From positions 25,630,628-25,694,627 of the forward strand of contig NC_088305.1 of the NCBI RefSeq assembly GCF_032854445.1: a stretch of DNA of 64,000 nucleotides. The letters are read 5' to 3'. Of the stretch, positions 25,701-37,100 are shown piece after piece (position 1 is the stretch's first letter; the number at the start of each line of letters is the position of its first letter). The DNA is from Liolophura sinensis (lineage: Eukaryota; Mollusca; Polyplacophora; Chitonida; Chitonidae). Made by a program: the position numbers and the translations under genes. The notes under the pieces are model-generated. The model had not been told where the DNA came from. It saw nothing but the letters and a program-made list of their open reading frames with translations, and did not search any database.

Positions 25701-28700
25701 ACATACCCCATGGAAGGCTTCCGACTAAGACTATTTAGATTTACACCTTTTTGGTGGCACTGTGTGCGAGCCCGGTGTAGAGGGAGACAGTATTTGTTTG
25801 AGTTGTTATCGCATTAGGAGTTCATGCTTTATAAATCTTATAATGTTTTCTGATTTCCTGTATACAGATTTGACCCAATGTGATTTAAGTGTTGCCAGTG
25901 ACAGATAAGATTATGGTTTTGCCTTTTGTCAGTAAAAGTTTGTGTGATCACACAGTTTGTGTGATCTATGGGTAGACACGTGGAAATTTCTAGTCCTGCG
26001 ATTGTAAGTGGTTTGTATCTACATGTAGATAAAACCAATCCCTGTTAATTTTATCGAAGGGGACTCAATCAACTATTCAGAAATTGGGTAAATTAGTGTT
26101 TACAAAATATAGGCGGAAGTTGACAGTTTTTTCAATTACCCCAGAATGAACAAGAGATGTTTCGCTGCAGCGGCGCAAAAGCATGTGTAGGTGTCACTTT
26201 GATCGCAATTTGACATCATCTCATCTGCTTTTGGGCCTAGTTGGCAAATATCAATGCGCAGTATGCTAAATCCTGCTACAGCTTTGTATACCAAGAGCCC
26301 TGCAGTTTAAAAACGGATATTTGACATGACACTCCTCATGCGTAAAGCTACCGGGTAATTACCATCAATCTCCACAGAGTTTTGTCCTAAATCACAGAAT
26401 AATGATAATAAAACAATCAACCTGTTGCGAAGTGCATGTACTAAAATCATTACGATTAAAATTGAGGAAAACATGAACTGTTGGTGGTAGGAGCACAGAC
26501 TAACTGCTCACTGGAGCGTGAACTTGTTCATTACATTCTTGAACTGTCCAATGAATCCCGACATCCCTTGATGATCCCGGTGCTCAGTCAGTAACAACCA
26601 CAATCAATGCAATGAATCCTGGGATACACTTTCCGAGTCCCAGGGCAGAACTTCTGGTCATTTACCGTATTTCAAACAATCTGTTTCTGTGCAGAGATTC
26701 TTCTGCCCCATACAACACAGTGACTGTACAATACCATACTTCCTCAACCTTATCCCTCATACAAAAGATCAACATTCGGTGCAATTTATGCAAATTTTTA
26801 ATTTAATTTTGTAGGCAAAACTACACTGGTTGGACTGCTCAATTTCACGGCTTCAGAAAAAATTATTTTCAGTCTACACAGAGTAATGCTCTAGGATTAT
26901 ACCTTAATAGATATCTTGCAAACATGTGAAAAGGGAAATGTACAGTTGCTATGTGCCATGTGATAGCAGTACAGTACTGCGAGTTTTAAAATTTTGTGCT
27001 AGCGACATGTCTGTTCCATATCACGTGGTATTCGAATAGTGCCGTGTTTCCCTAATACCATTCCCCACTGGGACTTACTTTCTGTTGTCCCAAGTCTACA
27101 GTCAAAAGCTGGGAAGTAAGGGCAGCCAGCCATCCCTGTACCAGTCCTGAACTGACACTGCAGCACTGTCGGTCGTCGCAGTAGCTCCACCTTAAACGTA
27201 TCCAATTCACTCAATGTTTCCAAGCGATATATTCTGCAACACAATCAAAAGCATGTGAGTTTAGTTCACTGTAATTCCAAACCAGTAATCCACATGCCAT
27301 TTGTGACAAAGTGCGACATACATGTAATTCACAAAAGATGAAAAAAAAAAAAAAAAAAATATTTCTATTCATAAGACATTTGAATCGATAGGTAGGAAAC
27401 CCAAGTTTCTTGCATAAATGGAACCGTGTCTCACCTGGGCTATTTAATATACACTTTTCAAAATTTATATACACAATCATCAATTAATTTATTAGTTTGG
27501 TTGGTGCTTTTCTCTATGCTTGGTTTTAAGGTTTTTGATATTCTACTGAAAATATATAAGTTACACCACCATAAGACATTTATTTGCTTCTAAAAACTCA
27601 CTTTCTTGGGCGAAGTTTTCATTCATTTACAGTAAATAAATAGTCCAAGTATCCTTTAGTATAGCCCCAGACCTACCTTCCCCTGGGGACCACATTGACA
27701 ATGCCTTCATTGGACTGGAATCTTTGTGAGTCACCAGGCACAGGTTTGATTAGATTAAACAGAGTGGCTGTGTTGTGGGAAACACTCTCCACACGCGCCG
27801 CCAGGATAGCGCTGGACACATAACTGGCTCCTGGGATTTCAGCACGAGTTCTAGTGGAAACGACAAAAACAAAAAAACAGTACTGAGTGAGACAAACAAC
27901 TAGCTATTGGAATTTGGGCCTTAGTTCTGGTGGAAACACGGAGTGTGTGAGTGCCTGGCTGGTTTCATTTCTTTACATGCATACATGCACATTATTATTA
28001 TTTCACCAGTCTTTCTTCGAGATCAACCACATCATTTAAGCACTGAACTGCAAAATTTAGTCAGTCCACTCTGCAAAACACTTTGCTTTGTTAAGTACCA
28101 GTAGGCCTTTAAATTCAGTATGTTAAAGTCCCTTACATCCACTCTAAAAATGACTGCACACAGAACAGTATTATTTCAATCATGTTACAGGTTTCAATCC
28201 ATTTTAGACTGGTTGTGTGCAGAAAATCTGATCAAGTGCTGGCTTTTCTCTCTCAAAATCGTGATGTGCAATCTTGACGCATCTAAAATTCAAAATCCGC
28301 ATTGTATCTGAGGCCACCAGAGAAAACGTGAATAATGCGACGACTGCCCTGACGATACATGCAAGCCTTGACTTAAAACCTTTGGATATAGTATTTTTGC
28401 TCGAGTGACCAGGCAAACCATTCCTTCTATTCTGCCTTCGTGTTGACAGATGACAAAATCAGTACACCTCACATTTAAGGTTAGCTGCGTGGTCATGTTT
28501 TCTGTTTTACTGATCAATGGCTTTTGACATTCCGACCTCGATATAAGTTCTTAGATTCTTTTTAGCAATGCCCACAAAGTCTACTCTTAATCTTTGTCTA
28601 CTTCAGTACTTTTTACACAAAAATTACCTAACGTGTGCCAATTCACCACATCTTCTTTCATAAATAACCCAGCATACCATGTTGTTGTTGTAATTTCAAT

Positions 28701-28779
28701 GATTTTTTTTAACCATTTGATCACTGTCAGTCAAAAGGTAAATTTGTTGATCTACTTACTTTATTCTTGCACCTGCCAT
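19765..28779 (-). CDS. Unrecognised 289-residue protein (seven exons)
   Basis: Exons: 28760-28779, 27677-27850, 27079-27233, 22905-23017, 22228-22377, 21413-21521, 19765-19913. All introns are GT-AG, the acceptors follow pyrimidine-rich tracts, all phases join, and the total is 870 nt, i.e. 289 codons plus TAA. The protein starts MAGARIKTRAEIPG (ATG context AAGAATGG) and ends QRTDDIAESEM. I see no signal peptide, membrane segment, zinc motif or repeat. It looks like a soluble mixed alpha/beta protein with an acidic C-terminus (YLRGWEFSLSEDPSLEP). I do not recognise the family, so no function is offered. It lies downstream of TERB1 on the same strand. Intron 3 is about 4 kb and holds several SINE pieces. 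An ETS-like ACTTCCGGAAG sits about 110 bp upstream of the start. Confidence is for the gene being real. Confidence 0.75.
20019..20195 (-). mobile_element. SINE type A
   Basis: Tail TTTATTTATTTGACTGG on the left, body with AGCCCGGGGGAAACCCACG, head side ending near GGAAGCCAGCATGAG. It lies in the last intron of the 289-residue gene. Confidence 0.85.
20990..21250. repeat. Diverged copy of dispersed repeat D
   Basis: Shares segments such as TTGTGGTGGTAAA, GTCTTT-ATATCCAAAT and GACTATCTGTGTACT with the copies at 46487-46950 and 55640-55962, in the same order. Confidence 0.5.
22006..22152 (-). mobile_element. SINE type A, partial
   Basis: TCATTGGTGTTTTACGCCGT at the tail side, then GGCCAGCATTATGGTGGGAG, ending near CAGATCTTCCC. 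It is about 75 bp from the exon ending at 22228. Confidence 0.82.
22735..22885 (-). mobile_element. tRNA-derived SINE head, type C-like
   Basis: The minus strand has GGTTCAAATCCAGCTCC, a clear B box, followed by a non-tRNA body ending near ACAAGCTGAACAATTG. Confidence 0.5.
23238..23380 (-). mobile_element. SINE type A, partial
   Basis: TTTATTTCATTGGTGTTTTA, then GCCAGCATTATGGTGGC and CCACGATCATCCGCA. Lies in intron 3 of the 289-residue gene. Confidence 0.82.
23622..23905 (-). mobile_element. SINE type B 3' end beside a second repeat
   Basis: On the minus strand 23622-23712 carries the type B ending (AAGTTAAACCCCAAGCACG). Directly to the right, 23755-23850 has ATTATGGTTTAACGCCACCT and CAATGTTTCAGCCATATCG, another repeat familiar from mollusc DNA. 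Confidence 0.55.
24479..24562 (-). mobile_element. SINE type B tRNA-like head fragment
   Basis: The minus strand reads GATAGCACAGTTGGTAGAGC (A box) and, 40 bp on, GATCAAGAGTCAGTCCTAGG (degraded B box), as in a tRNA-derived SINE head. It lacks a proper acceptor stem, so it is not a working tRNA gene. Confidence 0.6.
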
Positions 28780-28886
28780 TCTTTCCCACTACGTCATCAT
28801 TCACTCAGGAGTTCAGTGTTCACAAAATGAGAAAATAATACACTACTGTGTATTCATAATTTCACATTCCGAACATTGTTTGTGAG

Positions 28887-28897
28887 ACTTCCGGAAG
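28887..28897. promoter_or_regulatory. ETS-like motif upstream of the 289-residue gene
   Basis: The palindrome-like ACTTCCGGAAG lies about 110 bp upstream of the start codon at 28779. CCGGAAGT-type sites are common in animal promoters. Role inferred from position only. Confidence 0.3.
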
Positions 28898-28899
28898 CA

Positions 28900-29870
28900 G
28901 GCCAATTCCGTTCAAACCCGTCATCCTTCAACAATGTAAACGGCCATAGCGTGTTTGACCTACTTTTTCTTCCACACACCTTTACAGGTGCAATTTATTT
29001 GACCTAACGGTACATATTTATATTTGTCCTACCTTTTCGAATGTAAAGCGATTTTCGCAATAGTATATATCAATGCTTAAAATAACTTAATTTTAAATTT
29101 AAATGGTAAAGTGTGTTTGTCAAAGCCCACATCAATTCCCAGGTATATAGGCCTACACAATTTCCAGAGGTAAAGAATTTACCTGCCCGGCCAGGCTTTA
29201 GAAGCAAGCTTGTCCTGACCTGACGATGTGTAATAATTATTTATTTATTTCATTACATGTTAGCATAAAACCGAAAAATTTGACTTGTATGACTACAGTT
29301 AATGTTTATGGGTGGCAGAAAACAGACATCCTGAGGCAGAGCCTGAGGAAACCACCACACCTTTGGCAATCATAAAGTACTGGTATGTCACACCTCACAG
29401 CATGGACCTGCAAAAGTTGGATTTCACCAAGCAGATCCCAGAAACATGATCATTAGGCCAACAGGAAGGTGTGTTCACACCATTTTGATATATCACTGCA
29501 TATTTGTTGGATCTGTTTATTTGAAAGGTCCGGCTTTGGAACAGAAGCCTATAGTGCACACACAGCTCAGTGCAATTTGGTGATGTGCCCTAAAGTAATG
29601 TACATGTACATGTAGGTTTCTTTGAAATGACATGGAATCATGATTTTGCCCATGCCTGATCTATAGTATTGCATCTTTACTGTTAACTGTTACAGATAGT
29701 CCAGTTTTGGTATACCCTGTTCAGCCCAGATTTACCCAGTTCACATTGGTAGAAGTGAAATTAATCATTAAACCACAAATAATCTCAGTTTATGCAGTAT
29801 GCAGTATTTCACTGAAGTATAATTAATGCTGTATACATAAAAACTTGATCTTATGATGGGCCTATATGGC
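28900..29870. other. Spacer, no gene seen
   Basis: AT-rich, with a badly diverged type A SINE-like piece around 29240-29370 (TTATTTATTTATTTCATT, then GGCAGAGCCTGAGGAAACC). Confidence 0.55.
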
Positions 29871-29880
29871 CTGAAAGCAC

Positions 29881-30115
29881 AGCGCAGTGAACCAGGTGCC
29901 TCTCACCAATGTTATCGCTGTGAGTTTAAGTCCAGCTCACTCTGGTATCCTCTCCGGTCGTACGTGGGATGGTCTGTCAGCAACCTGCGCACAGTCATCA
30001 TGGTGGGTTACCCCTGGCTCTGCCCAGTTTCCTCCCCCCACAACACTTCCGTATATGTGAATTATTCTTGAGTACAGCATAAAACTCCAATGAAATAAAT
30101 TATAAATAAATAAAC
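29881..30115 (+). mobile_element. SINE type A, nearly full length
   Basis: The head CGCTGTGAGTTTAAGTCCAG is B-box-like. The body has GGCTCTGCCCAGTTTCCTCC and the end is AAACTCCAATGAAATAAA followed by AAAT units. This copy shows that the family is tRNA-derived with an A-rich tail. Confidence 0.88.
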
Positions 30116-30280
30116 TGAACCTACAGTTTATAATGGTAGTCACGTCAGCTTATAATAGATTTGTAAAAAGACGATGAGAAAAAAAAAAAATGGCATGGTA
30201 AGATTCAATGGCATTGAGATTTTTGGACAGGCTGCCTTTATTAACTTGCACTGGCTTAGCCTAATGCTGCACTTGCTCAC

Positions 30281-30520
30281 TCAGTAAACACCATTTATGT
30301 TGTGAATTTGGTCGAAGGAACGAGGCGGAATCATTCGGACAGTTTTGCCAGATGTGCCTTCAGTGACATGGAGGACATGCACAGACAGAGGGTGAGAAGG
30401 TTTATAAATTGTTAGCTGACATGTCAGTGGATTTTTTCCTGGGCCTGTTCCTGGTCCGCCATCTTTGTTATACTTCCTAAGGTGAAGGTCACAAACTTGA
30501 TTCACTCGCAGGAGTGCCAT
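30281..30520 (-). CDS. Possible small single-exon protein, 79 residues
   Basis: Uninterrupted frame with an ATG in good context (ATTATGG), between TERB1 and the 289-residue gene on the same strand. It begins MALLRVNQVCDLHLRKY, has a Gly/Pro-rich turn (GGPGTGPGKNP), then a part that reads like beta strands (LTCQLTIYKPSHPLSVHVL) and ends HNINGVY then TGA. It overlaps no SINE or array. It is richer in G+C and more protein-like than its AT-rich surroundings. It could be a separate small gene, an alternative last exon of TERB1, or a gene relic. I do not recognise it. Confidence 0.33.
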   Translation of the reverse strand: MALLRVNQVCDLHLRKYNKDGGPGTGPGKNPLTCQLTIYKPSHPLSVHVLHVTEGTSGKTVRMIPPRSFDQIHNINGVY

Positions 30521-30892
30521 AATCTCAGACTCTTATCTGAACCATGCTGAGTCATTCAAAAGAAAACTGTATTGAGATTTCTTAAGTTTACTTGTACATG
30601 TACAAAAGGAACTGATAAAAAGTTCCTCATGGATTGGTAAAATATAAGACAAACCAAAGGGCAAACATTCATTAAAGGATATATGTGTTGAGTTTAATTC
30701 TTCACAACAAACAAGATGCAGATGACCCTATGACAATAACCTCTTTCCGAGGTGAGTCATCATATTTAATTAACATGCAGTAGAAGTACAAAAATATCAA
30801 CAAACAATTTCTTAATATGGATGTATATACATGTACACTTACATTTGTATCATCTGCGTAACAGTTTATTCTAAAAGTATCACATACATCTA

Positions 30893-31042
30893 TGTGGGCA
30901 GGTTTGCCACTAACCTGCAGACAGTCGTGGGTATCGCCCAGGCTCTGCCTGGTTTCCCCCCACCATAATACTGGCTGCCAACATATAAGTGAAATATTCT
31001 TGAATATGGCGTTAAACTCCAATCAACTAAATAAATAAATTA
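30893..31042 (+). mobile_element. SINE type A, 5'-truncated
   Basis: Body GCTCTGCCTGGTTTCCCCCC, then GAAATATTCTTGAATATGGC and an AAATAAATAAAT tail. It lies about 140 bp past the TERB1 stop, probably in the 3' untranslated region. Confidence 0.85.
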
Positions 31043-31183
31043 AAGGATCATATCTGCCAGTTAATAGTATATATCACAATTCATTGTGAATATATATTAT
31101 ATACACATGTACTTATCTCTCAATACATATACCAGTTCAAAACAAAACCTATTTCAACTTCAACATTTATGTACATGTAGTTT

Positions 31184-34100
31184 TCAAGCTAGTTTTGTCA
31201 GCTTGCCCTTGTGCATGCTTCTCCACTTGTCCCTTAGCTGTTGTTTTGTCCTCCCCTCAGCAAAGCGGAACTCCTCCAGGATTAGTTTCCAGTTGTAACC
31301 AAACTGCTTGACGCCCCGTTTCAGTCGACGTTCCTCGCACAGAGAAAAGGGGCCAGTGAATGTCTGGTCACGGCGCACACTTTCTCTTGACTCCTGGTTC
31401 TTCTCAGCAAGCTGTGCAAGAAAAATCAATCATCCCAGCTCAGTATATATATAAATACAAATGCCTTTAACAATGGGACCATGGTAAAGAATTAAGATAG
31501 GAAATATAATCCTCTATGCAAGAACAGAAATGCTGAATAAACAAATAACAAATAAATGTACACAAGACAGAAAATTTGCAACTTATATGTAGTAAACATC
31601 ATTTGAACCAAGCATAATCATGAAGTTAAGAAATAATGACTCCTTATCTAGTCATTGTTGTTGATTTTAGATCGTTAAATATGGAGGAGTTAAACATTTA
31701 GTTTGTCTGAGAATCATGCTTTTTAACACCTGTTCTTCAAGTTTCACATGCCTTGAATGCACAATCAAAGTACCTTTTATAAAATGAAGGCAATTGCAAG
31801 CTAAAGGGAAAGAAAGTTAATGGTACCAGCTACTTTTTGTCTCATTATACACAGCTCCATCTATATGTGGGCTACAAGTTGGGGTGGACTGTAATTTTAA
31901 GTTTTGAATCCTTTTTTAGGTTGGAGTTTCAGCCTTCATTATGGCATGTACTTACCATAATCCTCTTGTATTTTTCCATGAGATCCACGGCGGTCCTGGA
32001 AGGATGGAACTGATAGGTGCAGAGAATCTGGTTCCAGTGTTTCCCTAGTTTCTGCACTCCTGTTAGTAAGTTGTGGATTTCTACCTCTGTGTAAGGTACC
32101 CGTGGTTTGCGACGTCTGGCACCCACACATGGCTTAGGCTGGATATCAGCTGTGGGGCAGGTTCTGCCTGTCTGATAAGGCGGGGTAACACTCTGTAAAC
32201 ATAGAGAATAGAGTGCAACAGCTAAAAATGCCCCTTGATACTCTTCCTTATGAGACAAAGGACCAATGACCCCGTAAAAAGTATGTCATTGTCAATGAAA
32301 AACACCAGTGTTCTTTACGTGATCGGTCCACTGACATGATTAGGTACAATTCTTAATTATTTATTTATTCGATTGGTATTTTATTTATTTATTTATTTAT
32401 TTATTTATTTGATTAGTGTTTTATGCCGCACTCAAAAATATTTCATTCATACAATTGCAACCACATTATGCTAGGAGGGAACTGGGCAGAGCCCGCGAGA
32501 AACCCACGATCATCTGCAGGTTGCTACAGACCTTCCCATGTGTAACTACAGAGGAAGCCAACATGAGCTGGACTTGAACTAACAGACATTAGTAAGAAGC
32601 TCCCGGGTCATGCTAACCACCTAAGGCACTGAGGCTTCTTACAATTTTTAATGACTGCTTTAAGACTGAAGAGATATCATGTTAACAAGCTAAATGCCAC
32701 CAAAAATTTTTAAAAAATTGGCTGAAGTCGCCCAAAATGAACGGCCTTTTTTTCAAATCTTTTAAGTGTATATGCAGCATAAGTTTAGCCAACCTAAGAA
32801 CTAGCGTTAAGCCAAAGTGCTTACAATAAAATGGATGGACCAATGCTGACCTCTACAAAACACAGTCATAGTTCGGACAAAAGTCGGACAACATAACATT
32901 ATGTTTGATCTGTGGTATACCGCTACGCCAATTTTAATCAAGGCTGGGGTAATACCATTACATTAGGTAAAAATAATAAAAAGTACCTCAATATACAAAA
33001 GTCATTGTACAGTCAAGATTGCTACCATAAACTATGACCATACTCGACCATACTATGACCATACAGTGGCACCCATCAAACCTGTTGTGGAGTGTCGTCT
33101 GTATTGCTCATGAAGTCATACACCGATGGCGAGGGCTGCTTCGGACATTTGCCGTTTCCGTCGCCACATCCATGTCTGGTAGGTCTGCCATTCAGTGCCT
33201 CCAGGGGCCTCATCTTTGTCGGCCTCTGGTTCCTTGTGTGGATGAATTGCCGCTCCAGCTTTCTGACGAGTCTATGGGCTGCACAGGTGTGAGGGTTTGT
33301 CTCGAGAGCTATGTTAAAGGTGCGGCTGTTCAGCAAGGGTAGCCCACACGCCCGTGGAGGGTAACATCCTGGTGAATGGAAGACGAGCACAAATTTGCAA
33401 TATATGTGACATCCTGAATAAAGTCAATTACCTTGATTAGTTATTGATGTCGCTTTGTACTCCAGCAGGTTCCTTGTTAAGTAAAAAGGCTCATGTTTAA
33501 AGATAAGATACCAAAAGTGGCTGACCTCAGCTAAAAAATACCCTATCTTTTTCTTATTTTACAGTATGGCACACATGCATATATTATCAGAAGTGAAAAT
33601 GATGACTTCTGTAAACACAGCAGAAGCCTTTTAATTACATTCCATTTAGGTAAAAGCTGATGCTTGTAGATGAATCTCGGCAGGAAGAGTACATGCACTA
33701 AGACTAACGGAAGACATACCTGGACAAAGATCTCTGGAAGGAAAAGAAGAAACAGATATGGCACTCTTACAGGACATCTCATCATCATCTGTTAGAGAGA
33801 GGAAGATGATTATTTTCATCAATTTAACAAGTCTATTTATTTTTGTAGATTTTTTTAAGAATGCTGAAAGGCATTTAAATATCTGAATGCTACGGTGGGC
33901 TTTATGAGCCATATGCATAGTATCTTGGAACTCTGACGTCACATCACCTTTTTTTCTGTTCACCAGAAGAAAGGAATTTTTGGGAACATTATTTCAGTTA
34001 TGTTTTACTCATAAGTAAAAAGAGTTATTCCAACATTCAGTGTCGTGATAGGAGTAGGATAAACTTCTTGTGATGTCAGAGTTCCTAACCTTTGACAGTA

Positions 34101-37100
34101 AGGTCCATAAAGCCCACCTTAGATTTCAAATGTTTGAGTGCCTTTAACTCTTTTCACAAAAATCTAAAAAAATAAATGAAAGTATATTTGTGCATAGTTT
34201 TAAGTGGTCTAAACAGTGATGCCTATTTCAATTTTTTAGGCATCTTTTTAGGCAAATCGGATTACCCAGAGTAAATCACTGAGCTTTCGTGAGTTTACTG
34301 GAGGACATTCTCACACGCATATGAGTCACAAGCATTGTAGACAGAAAATGATTCTGATACAGGTGGCAAAAACACCCGGCTTCTGCAATGACAAACATCT
34401 TTACTTCATGCTGGAGTAAACCAAAATATGAACTGCATTTGAACTTGTCACCTCATTCACAATCAATGTTGTATGTCTTCTGAAACAGTATTAAGTGCAC
34501 TTGACCAAGTAAAGCCCTTCCCATCTTGGAGCAATTCCACTCCAAAGTTGCAGACTGTGACATGACTTATCTTACCATCCTCACTGCTGTCCCTCTCTCC
34601 CTCTCTCCAAATGTCTCTGTCTGCTGACCTTCCTCTCTGCCAGCTGGCCTGACCCCTGCAAAGGTGACCAGGACCACTTCTCTTGGGCTTCACACTGTAC
34701 ACCTGGCTGTATAATAAAACAGTATATTGTATTTTGCATCTGGAATTAAGATAAAGATTAATTGTGTACACTGTTTTGACTGCTTTATTTGTTTGACTGG
34801 TGTTTACACAAGAGTATTTTTCACTGATATAACTGCATTATGGTGGGAGGAAATTGGGCAGAACAAGGGGGGAACCCACAACCATCTGCAAGTTGCTGAC
34901 AGACCTTCCCACATAAGACTGAAGATCAATGAAATACATCTACATGTAAATCATCTATCCCTGTGTCATAAAAATAAAATCATGAAGCTCAATAAGGGAA
35001 AGGAGCTTGACTTGAGCCCACAGCAAGTTAGAGCCCTTATATTTTCTTGGTTTTGACTGTTATTTTACTGTTACTTACCGTTCCCTATTCAATATTTTGT
35101 TTGCTTTTTCAACCTTTAGAAAATGAAAGAAAATAAGATACCAGCAAAATTCCTGAAAAAAGATTGGAGGAAATCTCTGCCATCCAATTTTTTTAAAAAA
35201 AGATTAACTTCCGTCACATTGGTGGGCAATGATGGGTGAGGGATAATGTACAAACTGAGATAAACACAGTATCCTCACTGAACTGTTTTTCTGTCATCAT
35301 ATTTAAAGATTATTTCAAACAGTTTGATCTTTATTAAAAACTGTTTATTTTACAGGTACCATATTACGTTATTTATGATTACATTTGATATCAATGACTA
35401 CGTATTACTCAAACCTTATTCTCTATTTTAAATTTTCTACGCTGCTGTATGTATTTCTAAGTCACATACAAATATGTACATGTACCATATAATACATACA
35501 TGTAACCAGACGTATATATGTATATATCCTAGACGGCCTAAAGGAAGAGCAAACTAGCTGTCAAACTTGACTTCTTGTTTATGTCTATATATTACAGGTA
35601 GAAGGCCTTGGGAAGAAGCAAACTACATGAAGGTCTCAAAGTTGACTGAATAAACCTCTTCATTTAACGGCTTGAAATGACTACTGTCAGCAACCGTATC
35701 ATGAAGTTCTTACTTGTCATGCAGGCTGCCTCCATATGAGAATCTCCCATGGTATGTCCTGTACACAGGGGTACTGGTGAGTGGTTGCTTCAGTTTCCTC
35801 ACTGACCACTCGTATGATGCCCTGCTGAGTCCGGCTACCCGCTCTTTCAGCTCACCAGCTGACCTGGCCTTCGCTAAAAGCTTGAAATCAAACTCTGACG
35901 CGATGCTGTCATTCAAGTCCACACCACATGTAGACGCCTGACTAGCAGGCCGTGAACAACTCTCTTTCGGTGTACGTTTGTCTTGCCATGAGCTTTTGTT
36001 TCTGCTCTCTCTTGTGTTGCAGCGACGTGTCTTGGATGCTGACGAGTAGGCTGGAGTCTGAGCACGCCTAAGGGAGACTCTAGGAGGTTCTGATGGTTTC
36101 ACAAACACATCCTTGTCACAACTTCTCCTGTTCCTGTCAGCCATGCAAGAGTTCCCTCTCTTCTCAGCAAACTTAGGACTCTCCTCTGGAGGTGGATCTT
36201 CAATGACTTCTACAAAAGCCTCTTCCAGCTCGTTACCATGTTCATTACTTCCCTTTAGAGTAAAAGACATGTTTAATTTGTACACTTTATCTATCCATAG
36301 TTACTTTATTTAAGTCGACAATGTTATATTGAGATTTAGTTTTCTTTTCTTTATTAGCCTTTGAATGCAGTTTCATGCTCAAACTTTAAAGGATGCTGTC
36401 TGTGATTGGTGCTATTCTGATCACAGGAGCTATGCTGTGGTAATCAAGTGTAGTAATGCACATCTCATCTCCATGAAGTACATACATGTATAAACAAGTG
36501 TCTGAGTTTTTATCCCAACCAAGGAACATTAATATCTTATTCTGAAAATGCGTGTAAAAGAAACAAGGAAAACAAAATGCCTGGAATAGGATATGAGCCT
36601 CTGACTGACCTCACTGGATGAAGATACTATGACTTCACTCTCTTGCTTCTCCAGTTCCTTTCTAAGCGCCACTGCTTCAGACTCTTTCTGTTTCTGTTTT
36701 TCCACTGCTTCTCGTAAACTTGCTGCTTCTATCTCCAACAACTTGCGCTTCTCTTTTTCCTAACAAATTATAAAGCAGCAATGCCAATTTAAAATTATGT
36801 TTAACACCCCTGCCATGTTCAACAAAGCTAGTTCAGCCAGATATATGTATTTGTTTATGTGTATTTTTATGCTGTACTCAACAATACTTCAGTTAAATTT
36901 GAAGGGAGTCAGAATCAGATCACACTGATGCGATTTACTGGAACTGTGCAGAGTAATACAGTTCAAGTGTGTACCTGTTTAAGTTCTTCTAACAACTGTT
37001 CACTCTGGGGTTGAACCATCTGTGTTTGTTCACTATGTTTTTTGCCCTCTTTCTGACCGTTGCCTCTCAGAGGTTGTTCAGGCCTCCCCACTGGTTGTGC

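Noticed and set aside
33034-33342. 102-codon plus-strand frame
   Set aside because: Antisense shadow of TERB1 exon 17.
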